A stretch of 64,000 nt of DNA from Methylomonas sp. UP202. Its GTDB lineage: Bacteria > Pseudomonadota > Gammaproteobacteria > Methylococcales > Methylomonadaceae. The notes beneath the pieces were generated by a model, which saw nothing but the letters and a program-made list of their open reading frames with translations, did not search any database and was not told the DNA's origin. Of the stretch, positions 1 through 8,424 are shown piece after piece. The position numbers and the translations under genes were made by a program. Location: contig NZ_CP123897.1 in the NCBI RefSeq assembly GCF_029910655.1, positions 1,054,001-1,118,000 on the forward strand, given 5' to 3'. Within the stretch, counting starts at the first letter, position 1. Every line of letters starts with the position of its first letter.

Positions 1-381
1 TTGACCGAGGTATATAACTCGTATAACGCTGCTACCAAGACATTGACGCTGAAAGCCAACCTGCGATATGCCAATGCAACCCCTGTTAGCAACGGTTGGG
101 CAGCGTGTATAAAAGGTACTACGACAGGTGGGAACGCTTCATTATGTAATAACGGAGACCCAGGAGATACCATCGGCAGCGGTGCCAGTTGGTGGCAAGG
201 AAGCTCGGCGTCCTATAACAACCTGACCATGTTGACCGGAACCGGAACCTATACAACCACTTCTACGGGGGTAAAAAATACCGGAGTGAATCCGCCAAGA
301 TATTGGAATGGCACCACTCTTCCCACTGGAACGGAATCCCAGGCTCTCGTAGGCACCATCGAAGTGACCTATGCGTTCTAA
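1..381 (+). CDS. Secreted protein, family A, C-terminal part (cut by window edge)
   Basis: The reading frame is open from the first base, so this is the 3' part of a gene that starts outside the window; the leading TTG is not a credible start. The 126 visible residues align with the C-terminal third of the protein at 7304-8284: the TEVY segment, TLTLKANLR, the KGT-TG stretch, the NWWQ/SWWQ region, the MLTGTGTYTT motif and the ending GTIEVTY. It therefore belongs to the same exported family and, like it, ends without a VPLPA-type anchor. A VPLPA gene of family B follows at 517, the same A-then-B order as at 7304-9399. Function is not known. Confidence 0.75.
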   Translation: MTEVYNSYNAATKTLTLKANLRYANATPVSNGWAACIKGTTTGGNASLCNNGDPGDTIGSGASWWQGSSASYNNLTMLTGTGTYTTTSTGVKNTGVNPPRYWNGTTLPTGTESQALVGTIEVTYAF

Positions 382-516
382 CTCCTGTTAGCGATACCGG
401 CGATGGGCGCTTCGCGGTCATCGCCTTGGTTTGAAATCGGCTGCCCGGCTAAGCCCCGTGCGTATCCGGGTGGTTTTACAGGCCATATCTTCCAGCCCTC
501 CATTCAAGAACAACCC

Positions 517-1476
517 ATGAACATCTCTTCGATTAACTGTAAAACTGTGGTTGCTGCACTAATGCTGGCGGCAACCTTTCCGGCGCAAGCCGACCTGCCG
601 AACGGCACGATAGGCGGCATGGCTTATTTCAGTTACGACCAAGCCGCTTGGGCGACGATGCGCAGCTCGGCCATGCGTAGCGACGTGCACGGCATCAATC
701 TGAAAACTACGCCGGACCCGACCTCGAATACCGACGGCAACCGCTTCTTTTACCCACAGCAATTTCTTGACTACCGTAAAGCTGTACCGAACACGTATTC
801 CACTATGGCTTCCGATGAGAAGATCGTCAACGGTACCGCCGACCCGGAAGCCGTTAAGCAATGGCGGATTTTCGATCTGGCGCAGCGGGTACCGCTGGCC
901 CAGCCCGAAGGCGGCTTCGCGATGCCGGTCGATACGCTGGACCCTGGATTACCGGTCGATTGGGGCGAGGGTCTTAGCCAATCCCGTTACTACGAGAATC
1001 CCATTGACTTCGGTAATGAACACATACGAACAGTCATTGGCTTGGGCGGTTCGTTACGGATGGGCAGCGACTTTTTCGGGCAAAGCGGTTCGTTGTGGTT
1101 TAGCGGCTTGGAGCTACGTGAAGAATCTAACAGCGCGAATGACATCGATACCTACCGTTGGTTCATCGCCGGTACGCATCCGCAAGCGCCGGCGACGATA
1201 TTCGAGTTGATTAACCCGGTGATTGGGGTCGATGCCCAAGGCCAAATGACCTTGGAAGCCGACTATAAATGGGGCACTTCAGCATGGGGTCTTTTTTTTC
1301 AATTTAGGGATACCGAATTGCAAGACAAAGTCCTGGGCCATATTTCTATCAACCCCAATCGCGTCGGAGCGCCGGTTTCCAGCATACCGTTACCCGGTGC
1401 GGTTTGGCTATTCGGCAGCGCGCTGCTGGGCTTGATCGGTGTCAAACGGCGCACCGCTAACATTTCCGCCGTCTGA
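517..1476 (+). CDS. VPLPA-CTERM sorted surface protein, family B copy 1
   Basis: A predicted 319-residue exported protein. The N-terminus is a signal peptide ending at an AQA-D type cleavage site. The C-terminus has a short PLPGAVWLFGSALLGL segment followed by KRR, the pattern of VPLPA/PEP-CTERM tails recognised by exosortases. The mature part carries motifs found in all four family B copies here: YDQAAWATM near the N-terminus, a FYPQ segment, QWRIFD followed by RVPLAQP and AMPV, SLRMGSDF, and FELINPV. The frame stays open to about 403, but ATG 517 directly precedes the signal peptide and an AAGAA stretch lies upstream. It follows a family A gene and precedes two family C genes. The exact role is unknown; a cell-envelope or extracellular-matrix protein is inferred from the sorting tail. 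Confidence 0.8.
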   Translation: MNISSINCKTVVAALMLAATFPAQADLPNGTIGGMAYFSYDQAAWATMRSSAMRSDVHGINLKTTPDPTSNTDGNRFFYPQQFLDYRKAVPNTYSTMASDEKIVNGTADPEAVKQWRIFDLAQRVPLAQPEGGFAMPVDTLDPGLPVDWGEGLSQSRYYENPIDFGNEHIRTVIGLGGSLRMGSDFFGQSGSLWFSGLELREESNSANDIDTYRWFIAGTHPQAPATIFELINPVIGVDAQGQMTLEADYKWGTSAWGLFFQFRDTELQDKVLGHISINPNRVGAPVSSIPLPGAVWLFGSALLGLIGVKRRTANISAV

Positions 1477-1509
1477 CCCCAACCTCGCAACAATTCAAGG
1501 AGCACGAAT

Positions 1510-2286
1510 ATGCACACCGTTAAAACTCTCGGCGCTGTAGCGCTGCTGGTCCTGTCCGCCAACGGCCAGGCCGCCTTGCTCAGCCGGGCCGGCGGCACCA
1601 TGGTCTACGACACCGAACTCAACGTAACCTGGCTGGCCGACGCCAACCTGATCAAATCCCAACTGGCCGCCAATCCCAATCTAGTCAGCCAGATCATCGC
1701 CAATGTCGGCGGCATCCACGACACCCCCAACGACTACGATTCCCCGGCCGGCAGCGGCTACCACTTGCTGACCGCCCGCGACTTCGACGCCGAAGACGGC
1801 CGCATGACCTGGTACGGCGCCAAGGCCTGGGCCGACAATCTCAGTTACGGCGGTTTCAGCGACTGGCGCTTACCGAATTACGGCACACCGGGGCCTGGAT
1901 TTGGTATCGGCGGCAGCGAAATGAATCATTTATACGAAGAACTGGGCAGTTTGGACCCCGACTACGCTACCAGTCCGGATTACAACCTGTTTAGCAACTA
2001 TCCGTTGGTGCAGGGCGGCGGTTACCACACCCCACAATACTGGCTGGACGCCGAGTTCGGGCCGCTTCCGGAGTTCGCCGGTTACTTTAAGTCGGCCTTT
2101 CCACCGGGTGCCAGCGTTCCGGAGGGTTACCAAAGCTACGGCGTCAAGGGCGACGAATACCTGAACGCCTGGGCGCTACGCGACGGCGACGTGGCGGGAA
2201 CCGCGCCGGTGCCGCTGCCTTCCGCCGTTTGGTTGTTCACCGGCGGCTTGGGCTGGCTGGGCGTCAAACGCCGCCCAGTTACTTGA
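1510..2286 (+). CDS. DUF1566-like VPLPA-CTERM protein, family C copy 1
   Basis: A 258-residue exported protein with a signal peptide cleaved near GQA-A and a VPLPSAVWLF...KRR sorting tail. The middle matches the look of the DUF1566/Lcl domain: an YDTELNVTWLADAN segment, TWYGAKAWADNL, then GGFSDWRLP, a motif typical of this fold, and AWALRDGD before the tail. A clear ribosome-binding site (AAGGAG) lies 8-9 bases before ATG 1510. It sits 33 bases after family B copy 1, so the two are probably co-transcribed. The next gene (2436) is a close paralogue, so the pair arose by tandem duplication. Lcl-type domains occur in many surface proteins; no enzymatic function is claimed. Confidence 0.8.
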   Translation: MHTVKTLGAVALLVLSANGQAALLSRAGGTMVYDTELNVTWLADANLIKSQLAANPNLVSQIIANVGGIHDTPNDYDSPAGSGYHLLTARDFDAEDGRMTWYGAKAWADNLSYGGFSDWRLPNYGTPGPGFGIGGSEMNHLYEELGSLDPDYATSPDYNLFSNYPLVQGGGYHTPQYWLDAEFGPLPEFAGYFKSAFPPGASVPEGYQSYGVKGDEYLNAWALRDGDVAGTAPVPLPSAVWLFTGGLGWLGVKRRPVT

Positions 2287-2342
2287 CTAGACGCGGCATT
2301 TAAAATTTTTATACCTTTCGCACTTCAACTTTCGGCACATTC

Positions 2343-2382
2343 GCCCCCTCGTCCTCCGGGAGAGAGATGGGGTGAGGGGGAT
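2343..2382. repeat. Short GC-rich inverted repeat of interspersed type
   Basis: A CCCCCTCGTCCTCC / GGAGAGAGATGGGGTGAGGGG inverted motif lies between the two family C genes. A related CTCTC...GAGAG element lies between dnaK and dnaJ near 50281-50345. This resembles small intergenic repeats scattered through many gammaproteobacterial genomes; only two degenerate copies are visible here. Confidence 0.35.
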
Positions 2383-2435
2383 CGAGAAACCGAAATTTGA
2401 AGTGGGATGACTATAACGAACCAGGAAAAACGCAC

Positions 2436-3188
2436 ATGCAACTGTTAAAACCTCTGACCGCCATCGCCCTGCTCACCCTGTCCGCCACCAGCCAGGCCGC
2501 GCTGCTCAGCCGCGCCGGCGGCACCATGGTCTACGACACCGACCGCAATATCACCTGGGTGGCCGACGCCAACCTATTTCAAACCCAGGCCGCCGCCAAC
2601 CCCAACCTGGTCAACCAGATCATCGCCAATGTCGGTACCATCAACGATACGCCCAATACCAACGACACGCCGGCCAACAGCGGCCATTACAACCTCGCTG
2701 CCGGCGACTTCAACGCCGACACTGGCCAACTGAGCTGGTATGGCGCAATGGCCTGGGCACAAAACCTGGATTACGGCGGCTACAGCGATTGGCGCCTACC
2801 CACCGCCAGCGCCAAAAAAGTCCAAAGCGAAATGGCCCATTTGTTTTACGAACTAGGCGGTGAAGTGGGGCAGCCGCTGGATGCCGTGCATAACGCCAAT
2901 TACGACCTGTTCAAAAACATTCAAGTCTACAGCTTCGGTTACTCGTCGTCGGGCGAATTCGCCAAGAACCCGACGATGGCAGAAACCTTTGATCCTTACC
3001 AGGGAACCGACAGTTATCAGAGTAAGGGCGATTTATTGTTTTATTCCTATACGATCTATTCCGCCTGGGCCGTCCGCGACGGCGACGTGGCCGATACCGC
3101 ACCGGTGCCGCTGCCCGGCGCGGTCTGGCTGTTCGGCAGTGGCCTGATTGGTTTGCTGGGCGTGAACCGGCGCGGCAGTGCTGGCTAA
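2436..3188 (+). CDS. DUF1566-like VPLPA-CTERM protein, family C copy 2
   Basis: A 250-residue paralogue of the gene at 1510. The first 60 or so residues after the signal peptide (LLSRAGGTMVYDT, the VNQIIANVG region) are almost the same as in copy 1, while the central loop after GGYSDWRLP has diverged. It has a signal peptide ending SQA-A and a VPLPGAVWLFGSGLIGLLG tail followed by RR. The open frame extends upstream to 2397, but ATG 2436 starts exactly at the signal peptide and has AGGAAA in front. Copy 1 and copy 2 differ in central loop length, which suggests diversification of an exposed surface. The binding partner or substrate is unknown. Confidence 0.8.
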   Translation: MQLLKPLTAIALLTLSATSQAALLSRAGGTMVYDTDRNITWVADANLFQTQAAANPNLVNQIIANVGTINDTPNTNDTPANSGHYNLAAGDFNADTGQLSWYGAMAWAQNLDYGGYSDWRLPTASAKKVQSEMAHLFYELGGEVGQPLDAVHNANYDLFKNIQVYSFGYSSSGEFAKNPTMAETFDPYQGTDSYQSKGDLLFYSYTIYSAWAVRDGDVADTAPVPLPGAVWLFGSGLIGLLGVNRRGSAG

Positions 3189-3216
3189 ACGTTAGAGCTG
3201 TGGATGACAACGTGAC

Positions 3217-3240
3217 GCGCATCGTTCGTGATCGATGCGC
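3217..3240 (+). terminator. Perfect 8-bp hairpin downstream of family C copy 2
   Basis: GCGCATCG and CGATGCGC flank an 8-base loop 28 bases after the stop of the preceding gene. There is no T-run, so it may only stabilise the 3' end or aid termination. Sequence just after the family B gene ending at 9399 is similar (GCTAAGCGTCAAAGCCGTGG against GCTAAACGTTAGAGCTGTGG here), so this downstream region was copied along with the genes. Confidence 0.3.
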
Positions 3241-3278
3241 CGCTTGGTGGCCTATCCTGCGGACTACCTGCTTGCCGG

Positions 3279-3396
3279 TTTTATCGTTCCCGCGCTCCAG
3301 CGCAGGAATGAATTCCTTGCCGTTCTAGCGGTGCGGTGCGGCGCGGGATGTTGGAGCTCCTGCTTTGTGTTCCCATGCTGGAGCTTGGAAACACAA
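3279..3396. repeat. Interspersed repeat, copy 1 (TTGTGTTCCC...GGAAACACAA)
   Basis: A stretch of about 118 bases beginning TTTTATCGTTCCC and ending in an inverted repeat TTGTGTTCCCA / TGGAAACACAA around a GCTGGAGC core. A second copy lies at 9592-9703 with the same block order, including the shared GTGGTGCGG / GCGGTGCGG section in the middle. Both copies sit between duplicated genes of this array. There is no coding potential for a transposase, so it is a small non-autonomous or palindromic element rather than an insertion sequence. Confidence 0.6.
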
Positions 3397-3443
3397 AAGT
3401 TCGGATGGTTTTTATTCAATTCAAAATTCGTGAACCTATTAAT

Positions 3444-4436
3444 ATGAACATTACCATACTGTGCGTTAACCGATTAGTGAGTACCGTCGGCATGGCCCTA
3501 ATATTTTTGGCCTCAATCAGTTCGCCCGCCCAAGCCACAGAGATACATATTCCCGCCGGATATGTTGACGGCGCGGCATATCTAACCTACGACCAAGACG
3601 CTTGGGCGACGATGCGTAGCGAATCTTTTCGGACCGATATTCACGGCAGCCACTTAAACAATGATGCATTGGAGCCGACTTCCAACACCTTTGGCAACCG
3701 CTATCTTTACCCGCAGTTATTCGCCGGTACCGATGTCCCGGCGGCGCTTAAAAATACCATTTTAGCTAGCGATTATTACATTGATCACGGTATAGCCGAT
3801 CCGGAGGCCGTGGCGCAATGGCGTATTTTTGACCCGGCGCAACGGGTTCCTCTGGCTCAGCCAGCCGGCGGTTGGGCTATGCCGGTTGACTCGTTTAGAC
3901 CGGGGCTGGATCAGGACAATTGGGGAGATGGGTTAGAGTTTGGAGACCAATATTCAGGATACACGCCCAGTAATTACGACCCAGACCCCAATGCTTTCAC
4001 GCCTTATCTTATTAGCTTGGGCGGTTCGCTACGCATGGCCAGCGACTTTATCGCCCCCGGTGGAGTGCTGTGGGCCAGGGGCTTGGATATACGGTATTCG
4101 GTTGGTGTGAATGCAAGCGACTACGCTTGGTTTATAGGTGCCAATGCTTCTGTAAGTGGTGGGAACGGCTCTATTTTCGAACTGATTAATCCGGTATTTG
4201 GGGTGAATGCAAACGGCTTGATGACCCTGGAGGCCGATTACAAATGGGGGGACTCTGATTGGAGTAATTTCTTTGGTTTTACGTTGGAGCCAGATAACGC
4301 GGCAAAAGTTTTAGGTCATATTTCTCTGAATCCTAGCTTGCAGACGGCGCCGGTACCGCTACCGTCGGCGGTTTGGTTGTTCGGTAGCGTACTGCTTGGG
4401 TTGGTCGGTTTTCGCCGCCGTAAAAGCCTGATCTGA
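3444..4436 (+). CDS. VPLPA-CTERM sorted surface protein, family B copy 2
   Basis: A 330-residue exported protein of family B. The start is set at ATG 3444, which begins a hydrophobic signal peptide ending AQA-T; the upstream open frame from 3336 runs through the interspersed repeat and is not part of the gene. Family motifs are all present: TYDQDAWATM, a SNTFGNRYLYPQ region, QWRIFDPAQRVPLAQP with AMPV, ISLGGSLRMASDF, GGVLWARGLDIR, FELINPVFGV and VLGHISLNP, then a VPLPSAVWLFGSVLLGL tail with RRR. Compared with copy 1 it has a longer central insertion (QYSGYTPSNYDPDP). It is followed 128 bases later by a HEAT-repeat gene, an order repeated in modified form at 8425-10861. Confidence 0.8.
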   Translation: MNITILCVNRLVSTVGMALIFLASISSPAQATEIHIPAGYVDGAAYLTYDQDAWATMRSESFRTDIHGSHLNNDALEPTSNTFGNRYLYPQLFAGTDVPAALKNTILASDYYIDHGIADPEAVAQWRIFDPAQRVPLAQPAGGWAMPVDSFRPGLDQDNWGDGLEFGDQYSGYTPSNYDPDPNAFTPYLISLGGSLRMASDFIAPGGVLWARGLDIRYSVGVNASDYAWFIGANASVSGGNGSIFELINPVFGVNANGLMTLEADYKWGDSDWSNFFGFTLEPDNAAKVLGHISLNPSLQTAPVPLPSAVWLFGSVLLGLVGFRRRKSLI

Positions 4437-4564
4437 TGTTGTCGATTGTTTTGCGGGCAAACGACTTGACCGATTGCCCGTTCGGAACAAGTTAAATGCA
4501 ATCTAGCCTGTAAACCAGGGCGGGATTAAGTTTTAAAATACTATTTTTAGGGGCTAAGGCGGCC

Positions 4565-5668
4565 ATGCGGTTATTTAAACTCAACCGGATCGCTTCGTTG
4601 ACTGCACTCACGGTAGCTTTTATGTCAGGCTATTTTGTGGGCGATAGAGGGAGCGATCGGACAAATTCAAACCAAGCCAAAACGGTGGGGGGTGATGCTA
4701 CTGCGGTTAAGGTTAGCCAGTCCCCCAGACAGAACAACTTGATCCAGGCGGCTCAAGCCCGCGGCGCCAATATCTCGGCAAATACTGTTTCCGAAATCAC
4801 GTCCGAATTGGCCGGCGATCTACAATCCCAATCGGATGATTTTTCCCGGAACCCGTCTGCGGCGGAGCTGTTAGCCACTATGGAATCCTTGGTACTAAAA
4901 CATAAATCGGACGAAGAAATCCGCGGAACCAAAGAATTTCAGCAGCTATTATCCTTGCTGGCAGCCGATCCAGGCGCCCGCAAAAGGGTATTGGAACGCT
5001 TACTTAACGTTAACGGTACCTCTTTAGGGGATACGCTCAGTCAGGCCTTGGCATTATCCGGCGGGCAGGATATTCCTGAAATTAAAGCGGCCGCTACCCG
5101 GTTATTACGTGGAGGCACCGCCGAGCAGCGCCTAAATGCCTTGCAAATGCTGGGACAGGCAAGCGGCAACGATCCAAGCATCCGCTCCTCGGTATTAGAG
5201 ATATTGCGTAGCGAGGCTGGTACAAATCCCAAGTTGGCAATGGCTGCCATGCGTAGCTTAAGCCAGAAAGGCGTAGTCTCTCAAGGGGACTACCAAGCAG
5301 TCGTGGGTAGTATAGCCCTTTTCGTCCATAGCCAAGACCCGGAAGTTAGGCAAACCAGCTTGCAAGCGCTTTCCAATTGGTCGGACCCCGATCCCGCCGC
5401 GCTGCAAACCTTTACCGAGGCTGCATATGATTCCGATGCGGGAGTCAGGGCTTTGGCGGTTTCGGTGTTAGGGCAGGGTGGATTCGATTATGAGAGTGTT
5501 CGCGATACTTTGATATCTACCTTACAAAACCCCACAGAAGACCTTAGTGTAAAAGCTGCCGCGCAGCAGGCGTTGGGGCATTTCCCTTTAGACGAGCAAG
5601 CCCTGGCTATTTACCGAGCGTACGCTTCCGATTCGGTGAACCATCAATCCAGCATGGGATTTAATTGA
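4565..5668 (+). CDS. Membrane-anchored HEAT-repeat protein, family H copy 1
   Basis: A 367-residue protein with one N-terminal hydrophobic segment (about residues 8-26), a polar, probably disordered linker, and from about residue 110 a series of alpha-helical HEAT-like repeats recognisable from recurring VRxxxLQAL, RALAVSVLGQG and VKAAAQQALGHF patterns. HEAT repeats are protein-protein scaffolds; the predicted topology puts them in the periplasm. Paralogues lie at 5783-6505 (5'-truncated) and 9788-10861. The steady association with VPLPA genes suggests a role in the same envelope system, but that is inference from position only. No lipobox or catalytic motif was seen. Confidence 0.7.
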   Translation: MRLFKLNRIASLTALTVAFMSGYFVGDRGSDRTNSNQAKTVGGDATAVKVSQSPRQNNLIQAAQARGANISANTVSEITSELAGDLQSQSDDFSRNPSAAELLATMESLVLKHKSDEEIRGTKEFQQLLSLLAADPGARKRVLERLLNVNGTSLGDTLSQALALSGGQDIPEIKAAATRLLRGGTAEQRLNALQMLGQASGNDPSIRSSVLEILRSEAGTNPKLAMAAMRSLSQKGVVSQGDYQAVVGSIALFVHSQDPEVRQTSLQALSNWSDPDPAALQTFTEAAYDSDAGVRALAVSVLGQGGFDYESVRDTLISTLQNPTEDLSVKAAAQQALGHFPLDEQALAIYRAYASDSVNHQSSMGFN

Positions 5669-5782
5669 AAACCGCCGGAAGCTTAGTCGATATAGCCGGG
5701 ATGGGCTGAGCAACGCGCGACGCATCTCGTTGGCGATCGATTCATCTCAAGCTCAGCGTTAAGGTTTTAATCCCAGCGCCGT

Positions 5783-6505
5783 GCGCTGCAATCGGATTCC
5801 GCCGCTCGCGGCCAGGTGTTAGAACAGTTTATCAAAGCCAGCGGTACGCCTTTGGGCAAGGCGCTAAGCCAAACCTTGGGAATGGTTGGCGCGGCTAACG
5901 ATATGCCGGAACTCAAGGCAACCGCCGTTAAATTATTACAAAACGGTTCGGCGGAGCAGCGCTTTGACGCGTTGAGAATGCTGGGGCAGACAGTGAGTTA
6001 TGATTCCAAAACCCGCGCTACCGTGCTGGATGTGTTGCGGCGGGACGCTACGACCGACCCGGAGTTGGCGATAGCGGCAATGGCTAATTTAAACCTGCAA
6101 ACACCAGCATCGAAAACCGAGCAACAAGAGATCGTTAAAGCGGTTTATCCGTTTATCGGCAGCGACGACCCGCAAGTGCGGTTGAGCAGTTTGCAAGCGC
6201 TTTCGCAATGGGTTGGCGATGATCAGGACGCCATCCAGGTTTTCGCCAACGCGGCGAATGATGTGGACCCCAATGTCAGGCGTTGGGTGATTGCCGCGAT
6301 GGGCAATGGCGAGTTTGCTTACGACAGCGTGCGCGAGCCGTTGCTGGCAACGTTGCAAAATCCGGATGAAGAGCCGGCGGTGAAAGCCGTCGCGCAGCGG
6401 GCGCTGGAACGTTTTCCGTTGGACGATCAGGCGCAGCAGATTTACCGGGAACATCTGGCTAGCGAGTCTTACCAGGCGCCGACGGGCGGGTTTGGTTTCA
6501 ATTAA
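5783..6505 (+). pseudogene. 5'-truncated HEAT-repeat paralogue, family H copy 2
   Basis: The frame is open from 5771 and matches the HEAT part of the gene at 9788-10861 from the ALQSDSAARGQV segment onward, but the hydrophobic anchor and linker of the full-length copies are missing. The first possible start is GTG 5816, with no good ribosome-binding site and inside the homologous region, so the piece is best read as a gene that lost its 5' end. The last 228 bases (6281-6508) are nearly identical, without gaps, to 10637-10864, while upstream parts are clearly more divergent, which points to gene conversion between the copies. A short cytoplasmic product cannot be excluded. Confidence 0.65.
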
Positions 6506-6508
6506 CGG

Positions 6509-7303
6509 CCTTGGCTGCATGCGCGTCTTTTCTTGATTCCACTACCATTATCAAAAAGGCCGTTTCCTTGAAATATAGGGAATGGTGTAATTCCAGGAAT
6601 GGCGATATAAAACTCAGTATTAATAGTTAAAACGCTGCTAATGTAAATGGGTGTTTTATTATATTAAACGGTTTAACGCTTCACTCGTTTTTGCTGATTT
6701 CCGGGGTTGGCGTCCTGTTATTAATATCATTCAGTAAAGCGGTAAATATCGATTTCAATTTAAATAAATCGCCGCCTTCCTCAAGTCTGAAAAGTCAGTC
6801 ATTGAATAACTGGTATTAGCCCTTAAACTGCGTTAACCGGTTGAGGTCGGTTGTCTACAGTTCGACTATTCCAGCAGAATCAGGCCGAAGAGACGATCAC
6901 GATGCATCCGTCAGGACATCGTTTTTGGCGTTAGCAAGTTTCGGCGGCTGTTGGGAGTAAAAAATATTTTCCGAATCAAAACTTCGCCTGTCATTGGTAA
7001 TTGCGGCATATGCCGTAAAATCGACCGAAATTGCGGGATATAAAATAGTTATTTAACACAGTATCGATATTATGGTTGAGATAATTTGCCGTGCGACAAT
7101 TTGTCTCATTGCGAATTGTTTATTCTCGCTTGAAGATGCGCCCGGCTCGAAAAAAGCCAAAGAGAGTGTTAGAGGTGTTTTTTGAACGATTAAGGGTTCT
7201 GTCTTTAAAATGCCGATTAATGCTGATTTTATTTAAAGCTGTTTAAATTATTTTTGATAATCCGCGCGCAAGCGAGCAGGTTATTCAAAACCGGGAGTTA
7301 TAA
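6509..7303. other. 795-base non-coding stretch, AT-rich
   Basis: No credible coding frame was found. The stretch is clearly more AT-rich than the flanking genes. A possible terminator hairpin lies at 6899-6926. The last 15 bases include the GGGAG ribosome-binding site of the next gene. It may hold the promoter region of the family A gene; no specific operator was recognised. Confidence 0.5.
6899..6926 (+). terminator. Candidate intrinsic terminator inside a gene-free stretch
   Basis: ACGATG pairs with CATCGT, with an inner TCC/GGA pairing and a GTCA loop, and is followed at once by a run of T residues. No gene ends nearby (the nearest upstream coding end is 6505), so it may end a long 3' region or an unrecognised small RNA. 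Confidence 0.25.
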
Positions 7304-8284
7304 ATGAAAAAAAGCAATATCAAAGTAGGAATATTCGCTTTAACCGCGCTATCCAGTGCGTTGACGGCGATGGAGGCGAATGCGGCGTGTACGACGGGTA
7401 ATAACGCCACGCTCACCTTGCATAAAACCGCTTTAGCGACGATGGCGGGTGGGGGCAGGGCCGGTGGCCTGACGCTACCGTCTGCGGACTCGGATACGGG
7501 GCAGGCGCTTTGGGGAGGGGTGGATTACGGTAAACGTTTTATCTATCTCAATGCATTTCTTGCCGATAATGCTTTCAGCTACTCCACTCTGAATAATGCC
7601 ACACCGAGCACCGGTACCGGCGGAGCTGCGGTGGTTGCGGGCACGACGACCTACAATGCTCAGACTTTGCCTGTGGTCTGTGCGACCTCGGCGACACCCA
7701 ATTACACCACTACGTTTCAAACCGGAAATAAAGTCTCTACATGGAATAACGCTTCAACGGGCATAATCGGTTTAGCAGGGGTGTTGAAGGTGCGTAGCGC
7801 ATTTCAAAACCCTGCGTTATCGCTCAGATGGGGTAAGCTTTCCCTGGAGAATACGGGCAATACGGGGGGGGGCAACGGCACTTGGGTGTTGAAAGAGTAT
7901 TTGACGGGTAATACTCTTTTCAAACTGACCGAAGTCTATACCTCGCTGTCCGGAACCACCTTGACGTTGAAAGCCAATTTGCGCTTTGCCAATTCCAGCA
8001 CTGATACCGATGGAACCGATTGGGGAAGATGCTTTAAAGGGACGAAGACAGGAACGGTTTGCGATGACTTCTACGGTATCAATGTAGCGCCGGCCAATGG
8101 TGCCAATTGGTGGCAATATACGGCCGATTCAGTCAATAACATGACCATGTTGACCGGTAGCGGTACTTACACCACTCCAACCTCGACAACATCCGGCACT
8201 CCGGCTGTGTATGGTTCGCCGGCGCCAACAGGCTCTGAGTCGCAAGCCATCATAGGCACCATTGAAGTAACCCATCAATATTAA
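7304..8284 (+). CDS. Secreted protein, family A, complete copy
   Basis: A 326-residue exported protein with a signal peptide cleaved near NAA-C. The start ATG 7304 has GGGAG six bases upstream. The mature protein is rich in Thr, Ser, Asn and Gly, suggesting a beta-sandwich. It has no VPLPA tail and ends GTIEVTHQY, so it would be released or held non-covalently. Its C-terminal third is the homologue of the fragment at 1-381. The order GxIGLAGVLKVRS, LFKLTEVYTS, TLTLKANLRF and IIGTIEV parallels the order SLGGSLRM, FELINPV, MLTLEADY and VLGHISIN in family B, so the two families may be distantly related. Function is unknown. Confidence 0.75.
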   Translation: MKKSNIKVGIFALTALSSALTAMEANAACTTGNNATLTLHKTALATMAGGGRAGGLTLPSADSDTGQALWGGVDYGKRFIYLNAFLADNAFSYSTLNNATPSTGTGGAAVVAGTTTYNAQTLPVVCATSATPNYTTTFQTGNKVSTWNNASTGIIGLAGVLKVRSAFQNPALSLRWGKLSLENTGNTGGGNGTWVLKEYLTGNTLFKLTEVYTSLSGTTLTLKANLRFANSSTDTDGTDWGRCFKGTKTGTVCDDFYGINVAPANGANWWQYTADSVNNMTMLTGSGTYTTPTSTTSGTPAVYGSPAPTGSESQAIIGTIEVTHQY

Positions 8285-8424
8285 CCATTGAAAGCGTGGG
8301 CGGCGATGGGTGACTAAGGCTACCTTCGCCTTCGTTGATAAGCATCAGGGAAAGCCTTTCGCCGCCCCTGATGGTTTTCCGGTAACAGTAAAGATAAAAA
8401 AATTTGATATTCAGGAAGAACCGC

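Noticed and set aside
403..516. Upstream extension of family B copy 1
   Set aside because: Residues before Met at 517 do not look like a signal peptide and are absent from the other copies.
3235..3443. Frames running into family B copy 2 from the interspersed repeat
   Set aside because: They translate the repeat itself; the real start at 3444 begins the signal peptide.
6841..6926. Possible cyclic-di-GMP or other riboswitch in the AT-rich gap
   Set aside because: No match to known riboswitch cores; only a simple hairpin with T-run is visible.
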